Below, in pieces: positions 12,701 through 21,313 of a DNA stretch of 64,000 nucleotides. The position numbers were made by a program, and so were the translations under genes. Numbering within the stretch: position 1 is the first letter of the stretch; every line of letters starts with the position of its first letter. Under the pieces are notes generated by a model. The model was not told the DNA's origin. It ran no database searches and worked only from the letters and a program-made list of their open reading frames with translations. The stretch covers positions 186,001 to 250,000 of the forward strand of contig NW_027327641.1 of the NCBI RefSeq assembly GCF_047675955.1, in the 5' to 3' direction. This DNA comes from Chlorocebus sabaeus. Taxonomy: Eukaryota; Chordata; Mammalia; Primates; Cercopithecidae.

Positions 12701-13322
12701 GTTGTATCTTTGTTCTCATTGGTTTCAAAGAACGTCTTTATTTCTGCCTTCATTTCGTCATGTACCCAGTAGTCATTCAGGAGCAGGTTGTTCAGTTTCC
12801 ATGTAGTTGAGCGGTTTTGATTGAGTTTCTTAGTCCTGAGTTCTAGTTTGATTGCAGTGTGGTCTGAGAGACAGTTTGTTACAATTTCTGTTCTTGTACA
12901 TTTACTGAGGAGTGCTTTACTTCCAACTATTTGGTCAATTTTGGAATAAGTGCGATGTGGTGCTGAGAAGAATGTATATTCTGTTGATTTGGGGTGGAGA
13001 GTTCTATAGATGTCTTTTAGGTCTGCTTGCTGCAGAGATGAGTTCAATTCCTGGATATCCTTGTTAATTTTCTGTCTCGTTGATCTGTCTAATGTTGACA
13101 GTGGACTGTTGAAGTCTCCCATTATTATTGTATGGGAGTTTAAGTCTCTTTGTAAGGCTCTAAGGACTTGCTTTATGACTCTGGGTGCTCCTGTATTTAG
13201 TTAGCTCTTCCTGTTGAATTGATCCCTTTACCATTATGTAATGGCCTTCTTTGTCTCTTTTGATCTTGATGGTTTAAAGTCTGTTTTATCAGAGACTAGT
13301 ATTGCAACCCCTGCTTTTTTTT
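9722..13322 (-). pseudogene. L1 A ORF2 remnant (RT, C-terminal domain, part of endonuclease)
   Basis: Remnant of the L1 ORF2 protein, an endonuclease and reverse transcriptase that carries out target-primed reverse transcription. The stop codon aligns with that of L1 B (tca at 9722-9724). The longest open piece (11089-12264) covers the finger/palm region of the reverse transcriptase with LSLFADDMIVY, the catalytic YADD-type motif in its L1 form. A second piece (12586-13122) starts at MGDFNSPLS, with the Asp/Asn of the endonuclease active site, and contains CLSDHTAIKLEL with the SDH catalytic triad residues. The C-terminal piece near 10073-10324 retains the Cys-rich motif CWRGCGEIGTLLHCWWDC. 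Several frameshifts and stops separate the pieces, and the N-terminal 68 or so codons lie at 20030-20234 beyond L1 B. It cannot make a working protein. Confidence 0.9.
13308..13322. repeat. Left 15-bp target-site duplication of L1 B
   Basis: Reads cccctgc followed by eight T. The same 15 bases occur at 20015-20029 on the other side of L1 B. The cleavage site on the plus strand is a T-run followed by GT, a relaxed version of the L1 endonuclease consensus. The exact T count is ambiguous because the duplication merges into the poly(A) tail. Confidence 0.8.
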
Positions 13323-13344
13323 TTTTTTATTTTATTTTTTATTT

Positions 13345-13831
13345 TGTGATCAAACTAAAATCTATTTAGTAAAAAGCCTTTAACAAACCTATGGTTTAAA
13401 ATCAGTCTAAAGCAATGACATGATAAATGCTCTGCTGCAAACATAAACATTATAATCAAATAAAAAGGAGAAGTCAACTCAATGCTCACATTGTTCTTAG
13501 ATTCACCTTTACATGTTGAAACTCGATGCTGTAACTCAGAGTGGATAGGAATTGATAAATAAAAACAAAAGAAGCAACCTTGCTTTCCTTAGTTCATACG
13601 GAGAGAAGGTTGTCTGACTGTACTCACATGGCACACCTGTATGTGTGCCCCTCCCACACACACAGCTAAATATAAACACTTCCCAAGTGACTCTGGGAGC
13701 TTGTTTTAAATGAAAGCTTTAGAAAGATGTATTAAATAATTCATTCAATCTTCAGCAGAAAACTTCCAACTCTCCATTTTTAATGGTTATTTCTGAAGTC
13801 AGCCATGAACAGTTGTGCTAGCTTCAGGTTA
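13345..13831 (-). other. 3' transduced sequence of L1 B (about 490 bp)
   Basis: Non-L1, non-satellite sequence between two A-rich tails: terminal 13315-13344 and internal 13832-13875. It contains no L1 3' UTR wording and is not found elsewhere in the window. AATAAA-type hexamers occur on the minus strand inside the terminal A-rich tract, for example at 13326-13331. It should mark the parent locus of L1 B. I do not recognise it. It has moderate GC and a short CA-rich stretch near 13650-13670, but no clear coding frame. Confidence 0.75.
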
Positions 13832-14081
13832 GTCTTTTATTTTTTATTTATTTATTTTTTTAAATTTATTTCTTATTATTAACCTTCAAGTTGTAGGGTA
13901 CATGTGCACAACGTGCAGGTTTGCTACATATGTATACTTGTGCCATGTTGGTGTGCTGCACCCATCAACTCGTCATTTACATCAGGTATAACTCCCAATG
14001 CAATCCCTCCCCCCTCCCCACTCCCCATGATAGGCCCCGGTGTGTGATGTTCCCCTTCCCGAGTCCAAGTGATCTCATTGT

Positions 14082-15953
14082 TCAGTTCCCACCTACGAGT
14101 GAGAACATGCGGTGTTTGGTTTTCTGTTCTTGTGATAGTTTGCTAAGAATGATGGTTTCCAGCTGCATCCATGTCCCTACAAAGGACACAAACTCATCCT
14201 TTTTTATGGCTGCATAGTATTCCATGGTGTATATGTGCCACATTTTCTTAATCCAATCTGTCACTGATGGACATTTGGGTTGATTCCAAGTCTTTGCTAT
14301 TGTGAATAGTGCTGCAATAAACATACGTGTGCATGTGTCCTTATAGCAGCATAATTTATAATCCTTTGGGTATATACCCAGTAATGGGATGGCTGGGTCA
14401 TATGGTACATCTAGTTCTAGATCCTTGAGGAATCGCCATACTGTTTTCCATAATGGTTGAACTAGTTTACAATCCCACCAACAGTGTAAAAGTGTTCCTA
14501 TTTCTCCACATCCTCTCCAGCACCTGTTGTTTCCTGACTTTTGAATGATCGCCATTCTAACTGGTGTGAGATGGTATCTCAGTGTGGTTTTGATTTGCAT
14601 TTCTCTGATGGCCAGTGATGATGAGCATTTTTTCATGTGTCTGTTGGCTGTATGAATGTCTTCTTTTGAGAAATGTCTGTTCATATCCTTTGCCCACTTT
14701 TTGATGGGGTTGTTTGTTTTTTTCTTGTAAATTTGTTTGAGTTCTTTGTAGGTTCTGGATATTAGCCCTTTGTCAGATGAGTAGATTGCAAAAATTTTCT
14801 CCCATTCTGTAGGTTGCCTGCTCACTCTGATGGTAGTTTCTTTTGCTGTGCAGAAGCTCTTTAGTTTGATGAGATCCCATTTGTCAATTTTGGCTTTTGC
14901 TGCCGTTGCTTTTGGTGTTTTAGACATGAAGTCTTTGCCCATGCCTATGTCCTGAATGGTACTACCTAGGTTTTCCTCTAGGATTTTTATGGTATTAGGT
15001 CTAACATTTAAGTCTTTAATCCATCTTGAATTAATTTTCATATAAGGAGTAAGGAAAGGATCCAGTTTCAGCTTTCTACTTATGGCTAGCCAGTTTTCCC
15101 AGCACCATTTATTAAATAGGGAATCCTTTCCCCATTTCTTGTTTCTCTCAGGTTTGTCAAAGATCAGATGGCTGTAGATGTGTGGTATTATTTCTGAGGA
15201 CTCTGTTCTGTTCCATTGGTCTATATCTCTGTTTTGGTACCAGTACCATGCTGTTTTGGTGACTGTAGCCTTGTAGTATAGTTTGAAGTCAGGTAGCGTG
15301 ATGCCTCCAGCTTTGTTCTTTTGACTTAGGATTGTCTTGGAGATGCGGGCTCTTTTTTGGTTCCATATGAACTTTAAAGCAGTTTTTTCCAATTCTGTGA
15401 AGAAGCTCATTGGTAGCTTGATGGGGATGGCATTGAATCTATAAATTACCTTGGGCAGTATGGCCATTTTCACGATATTGATTCTTCCTATCCATGAGCA
15501 TGGTATGTTCTTCCATTTGTTTGTGTCCTCTTTTATTTCATTGAGCAGTGGTTTGTAGTTCTCCTTGAAGAGGTCCTTTACATCCCTTGTAAGTTGGATT
15601 CCTAGGTGTTTTATTCTCTTTGAAGCAATTGTGAATGGAAGTTCATTCCTGATTTGGCTCTCTGTTTGACTGTCACTGGTGTATAAGAATGCTTGTGATT
15701 TTTGCACATTAATTTTGTATCCTGAGACTTTGCTGAAGTTGCTTATCAGCTTAAGGAGATTTTGGGCTGAGACAATGGGGTTTTCTAAATATACAATCAT
15801 GTCATCTGCAAACAGGGACAATTTGACTTCTTCTTTTCCTAACTGAATCCCCTTGATTTCTTTCTCTTGCCTGATTGCCCTAGCCAGAACTTCCAACACT
15901 ATGTTGAATAGGAGTGGTGAGAGAGGGCATCCCTGTCTTGTGCCAGTTTTCAA
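14082..15953 (-). pseudogene. L1 B ORF2, C-terminal segment (RT palm to Cys-rich domain)
   Basis: A 623-codon open frame forming the last third to half of ORF2p. It starts at the RT segment KTGTRQGCPLSPLLFN and carries the catalytic LSLFADDMIVY motif about 50 residues in. It continues through the thumb region and ends with the Cys-rich domain (CWRGCGEIGTLLHCWWDC) and the typical C-terminus ending FSLVGGN. It is in a different frame from the upstream segment (15950-17113). The switch results from one missing base near 15970-15980, where the text reads ccagttttggcc and L1 A has ccagtttttgcc. The split falls inside the reverse transcriptase, so no active RT is expected even though the catalytic residues are present. 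Confidence 0.9.
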
Positions 15954-17113
15954 AGGGAATTTTTCCAGTTTTGGCCATTCAGTATGATATTGGCTGTGGG
16001 TTTGTCATAAATAGCTCTTATGATTTTGAGGTACGTTCCATCAATACCGAATTTATTGAGCGTTTTTAGCATGAAGGGCTGTTGAATTTTGTCAAAAGCC
16101 TTTTCTGCATCTATTGAGATAATGATGTGGTTCTTGTCTTTGGTTCTGTTTATATGCTGGATTATGTTTATTGAATTGCGAATGTTGAACCAGCCTTGCA
16201 TCCCAGGGATGAAGCCCACTTGATCATGGTGGATAAGCTTTTTGATGTGCTGCTGAATCCGGTTTGCCAGTATTTTATTGAGGATTTTTGCATCGATGTT
16301 CATCAGGGATATTGGTCTAAAATTCTCTTTTTTTGTTGTGTCTCTGCCAGGCTTTGGTATCAGGATGATGTTGGCCTCATAAAATGAGTTAGGGAGGATT
16401 CCCTCTTTTTCTATTGATTGGAATAGTTTCAGAAGGAATGGTACCAGCTCCTCCTTGTACCTCTGGTAGAATTCAGCTGTGAATCCATCTGGTCCTGGAC
16501 TTTTTTTGGTTGGTAGGCTATTAATTATTGCCTCAATTTCAGAGCCTACTATTGGTCTATTCAGGGATTCAACTTCTTCCTGGTTTAGTCTTGGAAGAGT
16601 GTAAGTGTCCAGGAAATTATCCATTTCTTCTAGATTTTCCAGTTTATTTGCGTAGAGGTGTTTATAGTATTCTCTGATGGTAGTTTGTATTTCTGTGGGG
16701 TCGGTGGTGATATCCCCTTTATCATTTTTAATAGCGTCAATTTGATTCTTCTCTCTTTTCTTCTTTATTAGTCTTGCTAGTGGTCTGTCAATTTTGTTGA
16801 TCTTTTCAAAAAACCAACTCCTGGATTCATTGATTTTTTGGAGGGATTTTTGTGTCTCTATCTCCTTCAGTTCTGCTCTGATCTTAGTTATTTCTTGCCT
16901 TCTGCTAGCTTTCGAATGTGTTTGCTCTTGCTTCTCTAGTTCTTTTAATTGCGATGTTAAAGTGTCAATTTTAGATCTTTCCTGCTTTCTCTTGTGGGCA
17001 TTTAGTGCTATAAATTTCCCTCTACACACTGCTTTAAATATGTCCCAGAGATTCTGGTATGTTGTATCTTTGTTCTCATTGGTTTCAAAGAACATCTTTA
17101 TTTCTGCCTTCAT
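15950..17113 (-). pseudogene. L1 B ORF2, middle segment (linker and N-terminal RT)
   Basis: A 387-codon open frame covering the region between endonuclease and reverse transcriptase and the first RT blocks. Landmarks are KINKIDRPLARLIKKKRE, the SPGPDGFTAEFYQ block, LIPKPGRD with FRPISLMN, and the SIDAEKAFDK palm block, whose Asp helps bind the catalytic metals. It overlaps the downstream segment by only 4 bp. It overlaps the endonuclease segment by 4 bp through a second one-base deletion near 17117 (catttcttatg where L1 A has catttcgtcatg). Apart from these two deletions the frame is clean. Confidence 0.9.
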
Positions 17114-17907
17114 TTCTTATGTACCCAGTAGTCATTCAGGAGCAGGTTGTTCAGTTTCCATGTAGTTGAGCGGTTTTGATTGAGTTTCTTAGTCCTGAGT
17201 TCTAATTTGATTGCACTGTGGTCTGAGAGACAGTTTGTTATAATTTCTGTTCTTGTACATTTGCTGAGGAGTGCTTTACTTCCAATTACGTGGTCAATTT
17301 TGGAGTAAGTACGATGTGGTGCTGAGAAGAATGTATATTCTGTTGATTTGGGGTGGAGAGTTCTATAGATGTCTATTAGGTCTGCTTGCTGCAGAGATAA
17401 GTTCAATTCCTGGATATCCTTTTTAACTTTCTGTCTCGTTGATCTGTCTAATGTTGACAGTGGAGTGTTGAAGTCTCCCATTATTATTGTATGGGAGTCT
17501 AAGTCTCTTTGTAAGTCTCTAAGGACTTGCTTTATGAATCTGGGTGCTCCTGTATTGGGTGCATATATATTTAGGACAGTTAGCTCTTCCTGTTGAATTG
17601 ATCCCTTTACCATTATGTAATGGCCTTCTTTGTCTCTTTTGATCTTTGATGGTTTAAAGTCTGTTTTATCAGAGACTAGTATTGCAACCCCCGCTTTTTT
17701 GTGTTCTCCATTTGCTTGGTAAATCTTCCTCCATCCCTTTATTTTGAGCCTATGTATGTCTCTGCGTGTGAGATGGGTCTCCTGAATACAGCAGACTGAT
17801 GGATCTTGACTCTTTATCCAGTTTGCCAGTCTGTGTCTTTTAATTGGAGCATTTAGTCCATTTACATTTAAGGTTAAGATTGTTATGTGTGAACTTGATC
17901 CTGCCAT
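17110..17907 (-). pseudogene. L1 B ORF2, N-terminal segment (AP-type endonuclease)
   Basis: A 265-codon open frame starting at the ORF2 initiator, 63 bp after the ORF1 stop, the usual primate L1 spacing. It has the full apurinic/apyrimidinic-like endonuclease that nicks target DNA at TTTT/AA. Residues visible in their family positions are Asn14 in LTLNVNGLN, Glu43 in CIQETHLT, Asp145 and Asn147 in MGDFNTPLS, and the C-terminal SDH motif in CLSDHSAIKL. The frame is lost right after NDYWVH through a one-base deletion. The domain alone could fold, but the full ORF2 product would be truncated before the RT. Confidence 0.9.
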
Positions 17908-17970
17908 TATGATATTAACTGGTTATTTTGCTCGTTAGTTGATGCAGTTTCTTCCTAGCCTTGATGGTCT

Positions 17971-18987
17971 TTACATTTTGGCATGTTTTTGCAATGGCTG
18001 GTACTGGTTGTTCCTTTCCATGTTTAGTGCTTCCTTCAGGGTCTCTTGTAAGGCAGGCCTAGTGGTGACAAAATCTCTAAGCATTTGCTTATCTGTAAAG
18101 GATTTTATTTCTCCTTCACTTATGAAACTTAGTTTGGCTGGATATAAAATTCTGGGTTGAAAATTCTTTTCTTTAAGAATGTTGAATATTGGCCCCCACT
18201 CTCTTCTGGCTTGAAGAATTTCTGCCGAGAGATCTGCTGTTAGTCTGATGGGCTTCCCTTTGTGAGTAACCCGACCTTTCTCTCTGGCTGCCCTTAAGAT
18301 TTTTTCCTTCCTTTCAACTTTGGTGAATCTGGCAATTATGTGTCTTGGAGTTGCTCTTCTCGAGGAGTATCTTTGTGGCGTTCTCTGTATTTCCTGGATT
18401 TGAATGTTGGCCTGCCCTACTAGGTTGGGGAAGTTCTCCTGGATGATATCCTGAAGAGTGTTTTCCAACTTGGTTCCATTTTCCCCCTCACTTTCAGGCA
18501 CCCCAATCAGACGTAGATTTGGTCTTTTTACATAATCCCATACTTCTTGCAGGCTTTCTTCATTTCTTTTTCTTCTTTTTTCTTTTGGTTTCCCTTCTCG
18601 CTTCATTTCATTCATTTGATCCTCCATCGCTGACATTCTTTCTTCCAGTTGATCGAGACGGTTACTGAAGCTTGTGCATTTGTCACGTATTTCTCGTGCC
18701 ATGGTTTTCGTCTCTTTCATTTCGTTTGTGAGCTTCTCTGCATTAATTACTCTAGCCATCAATTCTTCCACTTTTTTTTCAAGATTTTTAGTTTCTTTGC
18801 ACTGGGTACGTAATTCCTCCTTTAGCTCTGAGAAATTTGATGGACTGAAGCCTTCTTCACTCATCTCGTCGAAGTCATTCTCCGTCCAGCTTTGATCCGT
18901 TGCTGGCGATGAGCTGCGCTCCTTTGCCGGGGTAGATGCGCTCTTATTTTTTGAATTTCCAGCTTTTCTGCCCTGCTTTTTCCCCAT
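17971..18987 (-). CDS. L1 B ORF1, full-length open RNA-binding protein (338 aa)
   Basis: ORF1p is the trimeric RNA chaperone that coats L1 RNA in the cytoplasm and is needed for retrotransposition. The frame is uninterrupted from MGKKQGRKAGNSK to the family C-terminus YQPLQKHAKM. Its 338 residues equal the human length. Visible parts are a basic N-terminus with SP/TP sites (residues 1-50), a coiled coil with heptads (about 50-155, including LDQLEERMSAMEDQMNEMKR), an RRM-like domain beginning around YVKRPNLRLIGVPE, and a C-terminal domain with REKGRVTHKGKPIRLTADLS. The coiled coil is the part most unlike human L1HS. The ATG follows the 5' UTR directly. Since ORF2 is broken, any protein could act only in trans. 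Expression from satellite heterochromatin is unproven. Confidence 0.92.
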   Translation of the reverse strand: MGKKQGRKAGNSKNKSASTPAKERSSSPATDQSWTENDFDEMSEEGFSPSNFSELKEELRTQCKETKNLEKKVEELMARVINAEKLTNEMKETKTMAREIRDKCTSFSNRLDQLEERMSAMEDQMNEMKREGKPKEKRRKRNEESLQEVWDYVKRPNLRLIGVPESEGENGTKLENTLQDIIQENFPNLVGQANIQIQEIQRTPQRYSSRRATPRHIIARFTKVERKEKILRAAREKGRVTHKGKPIRLTADLSAEILQARREWGPIFNILKEKNFQPRILYPAKLSFISEGEIKSFTDKQMLRDFVTTRPALQETLKEALNMERNNQYQPLQKHAKM

Positions 18988-20014
18988 CTTTGTGGTTTTA
19001 TCTGCCTCTGGTCTTTGATGATGGTGATGTACTGATGGGGTTTTGGTGTAGGTGTCCTTCCTGTTTGATAGCTTTCCTTCTAACAGTCAGGATCCTCAGC
19101 TGTAGGTTGTAGCTGTAGGAGATTGCTTGAGGTCCACTCCAGACCCTGTTTGCCTGGGTATCAGCAGCAGAGGCTGCAGAAGATAGAATATTTCTGAACA
19201 GCGAGTGTACCTGTCTGATTCTTGCTTTGGAATCTTCCTCTCAGGGGTGTACTCCACCCTGTGAGGTGTGGTGTGTCAGACTGCCCCTAGTGGGGGATGT
19301 CTCCCAGTTAGGCTACTCAGGGGTCAGGGACCCACTTGAGCAGGGAGTCTGTCCCTTCTCAGATCTCAACCTCCGTGTTGGGAGATCCACTGCTCTCTTC
19401 AAAGCTGTCAGACAGAGTCGTTTGCGTCTGCAGAGCTGCTGCGTTTGTTATTATTTACTGTGCCCTGTCCCCAGAGGTGGAGTCTACAGAGACAGGCAGG
19501 TTTCCTTGAGCTGCTGTGAGCTCCACCCAGTTCGAGCTTCCCAGCAGCTTTGTTTACCTACTTAAGCCTCAGCAATGGCGGGCGCCTCTCCCCCAGCCTC
19601 GCTGCTGCCTTGCTGGTAGATCACAGACTGCTGTGCTAGCAATGAGGGAGTCTCCGTGGGTGTGGGACACTCCCGGCCAGGTGTGGGATATGATCTCCTG
19701 GTGTGCCTGTCTGCTTAAAGCGCAGTATTGGGGTGGGAGTTACCCGATTTTCCAGGTGTTGTGTGTCTCAGTTCCCCTGGCTAGGAAAAGGGATTCCCTT
19801 CCCCCTTGCGCTTTCCAGGTGAGGCAATGCCTCGCCCTGCTTCAGCTCTCGCTGGTCGGGCTGCAGCAGCTGACCAGCACAGATCGTCTGGCACTCCCCA
19901 GTGAGATGAACCCAGTACCTCAGTTGAAAATGCAGAAATCGCCGGTCTTCTGTGTCGCTAGCGCCGGGAGTTGGAGACTGGAGCTGTTCCTATTCGGCCA
20001 TCTTGCTCCGCCCC
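18988..20014 (-). promoter_or_regulatory. L1 B 5' UTR with internal promoter
   Basis: About 1.03 kb of GC-richer DNA upstream of ORF1 on the minus strand. The first bases include a YY1-type site (cggccatcttg at 19995-20005 on plus), which in L1 positions transcription at +1. In this family the region drives sense RNA polymerase II transcription and usually also an antisense promoter. Here antisense RNA would run rightward through the L1 A 5' part into alpha satellite. Plus-strand frames at 19227-20049 are incidental. Activity is inferred from the family only. Confidence 0.8.
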
Positions 20015-20029
20015 CCCCTGCTTTTTTTT
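20015..20029. repeat. Right 15-bp target-site duplication of L1 B
   Basis: cccctgc plus eight T, identical to 13308-13322. Immediately after it, L1 A ORF2 resumes. The preceding C-run belongs partly to the L1 B 5' end (reverse complement of ggggg), so the border is uncertain by about four bases. Confidence 0.8.
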
Positions 20030-20234
20030 GTTCTCCATTTGCTTGGTAAATCTTCCTCCATCCCTTTATTTTGAGCCTATGTATGTCTCTGCATGTGAGA
20101 TGGGTCTCCTGAATACAGCAGACTGATGGGTCTTGACTCTTTATCCAGTTTGCCAGTCTGTGTCTTTTAATTGGAGCATTTAGTCCATTTACATTTAAGG
20201 TTAATATTGTTACGTGTGAACTTGATCCTACCAT
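20030..20234 (-). pseudogene. L1 A ORF2 N-terminus (start of endonuclease)
   Basis: About 68 codons from the ORF2 initiator, beginning MVGSSSHVTILTLNVNGLN and including the catalytic Glu43 in CIQETHLT. The frame then runs straight into the L1 B 5' UTR through the target duplication, giving an artificial read-through of 104 codons to 19920. The remainder of the domain lies at 9722-13322, more than 6.7 kb away. Confidence 0.88.
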
Positions 20235-20297
20235 TATGATATTAACTGGTTATTTTGCTCGTTAGTTGATGCAGTTTCTTCCTAGCCTTGATGGTCT

Positions 20298-21313
20298 TTA
20301 CATTTTGGCATGTTTTTGCAATGGCTGGTACCGGTTGTTCCTTTCCATGTTTAGTGCTTCCTTCAGGGTCTCTTGTAAGGCAGGCCTAGTGGTGACAAAA
20401 TCTCTAAGCATTTGCTTATCTGTAAAGGATTTTATTTCTCCTTCACTTATGAAACTTAGTTTGGCTGGATATAAAATTCTGGGTTGAAAATTCTTTTCTT
20501 TAAGAATGTTGAATATTGGCCCCCACTCTCTTCTGGCTTGAAGAGTTTCTGCCGAGAGATCTGCTGTTAGTCTGATGGGCTTCCCTTTGTGAGTAACCCG
20601 ACCTTTCTCTCTGGCTGCCCTTAAGATTTTTTCCTTCCTTTCAACTTTGGTGAATCTGGCAATTATGTGTCTTGGAGTTGCTCTTCTCGAGGAGTATCTT
20701 TGTGGCGTTCTCTGTATTTCCTGGATTTGAATGTTGGCCTGCCCTACTAGGTTGGGGAAGTTCTCCTGGATGATATCCTGAAGAGTGTTTTCCAACTTGG
20801 TTCCATTTTCCCCCTCACTTTCAGGCACCCCAATCAGACGTAGATTTGGTCTTTTTACATAATCCCATACTTCTTGCAGGCTTTGTTCATTTCTTTTTCT
20901 TCTTTTTTCTTTTGGTTTACCTTCTCGCTTCATTTCATTCATTTGATCCTCCATCGCTGACATTCTTTCTTCCAGTTGATCGAGACGGTTACTGAAGCTT
21001 GTGCATTTGTCACGTATTTCTCGTGTCATGGTTCTCATCTGTTTCATTTCGTTTATGACCTTCTCTGCATTAATTATTCTAGCCATCAATTCTTCCACTT
21101 TTTTTTCAAGACTTTTAGTTTCTTTGCACTGGGTACGTAATTCCTCCTTTAGCTCTGAGAAGTTTGATGGACTGAAGCCTTCTTCACTCATCTCGTCAAA
21201 GTCATTCTCCGTCCAGCTTTGATCCGTTGCTGGCGATGAGCTGCGCTCCTTTGCCGGAGGAGATGCGCTCTTATTTTTTGAAATCCAGCTTTTCTGCCCT
21301 GCTTTTTCCCCAT
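20298..21313 (-). pseudogene. L1 A ORF1, frameshifted near its N-terminus
   Basis: Same protein as L1 B ORF1. The expected ATG is at 21311-21313 (cat on plus), but one base is missing near 21280 (gaaatccag where L1 B has gaatttccag). The frame from the ATG is therefore lost after about ten codons. From the internal MSEEGF (21191) the frame stays open for 297 codons to the normal C-terminus HAKM, covering the coiled coil, RRM and C-terminal domain. It differs from the B copy mainly in the coiled coil (for example ETKSLEKK and NEMKQMRTM). It is probably not translated as a full protein. Confidence 0.88.

Larger units (their letters stand above)
9473..13322 (-). mobile_element. L1 element A, 3' portion (L1PA lineage, interrupted by L1 B)
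   Basis: Minus-strand L1 with a 28-nt poly(A) (poly-T at 9473-9500), a 3' UTR and ORF2 from its C-terminus back to the middle of the endonuclease domain. It breaks at cccctgc plus T-run (13308-13322), where L1 B is inserted. The sequence continues in register at 20030 (ttctccatttgcttgg), as comparison with the uninterrupted ORF2 of L1 B around 17690-17715 shows. The two parts of A together give about 5.1 kb: an L1 lacking nearly all its 5' UTR. Its many small lesions make it older than B. Confidence 0.93.
13323..20014 (-). mobile_element. L1 element B, full length with 3' transduction, nested in L1 A
   Basis: A 6.7-kb minus-strand insertion with a 15-bp target-site duplication. Read 5' to 3' on the minus strand it has: a 5' end with ggggcgg and a YY1-type CAAGATGGCCG, a 5' UTR of about 1.03 kb, an intact ORF1, a 63-bp inter-ORF spacer, an ORF2 with two single-base deletions, a 3' UTR, an A-rich internal tail (13832-13875), about 490 bp of non-L1 DNA and a terminal A-rich tail. 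ORF1 is clearly primate L1PA type but its coiled coil differs from human L1HS, as expected for a cercopithecid lineage. It is nested in L1 A and less damaged, so it is younger. Confidence 0.92.

Noticed and set aside
13345..13831. A processed gene copy between the two L1 tails
   Set aside because: No recognisable coding sequence or exon-like structure. The position between two A-rich tails fits a 3' transduction better.
19227..20049. Plus-strand frames of 112 and 177 codons
   Set aside because: They lie antisense in the L1 B 5' UTR. The region is GC-rich and has few stops by chance, and the protein sequences match no family I recognise.
19920..20234. A 104-codon frame joining endonuclease residues to a Gly/Arg-rich tail
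   Set aside because: Read-through from L1 A ORF2 across the target duplication into the L1 B 5' UTR; a junction artefact of nesting.
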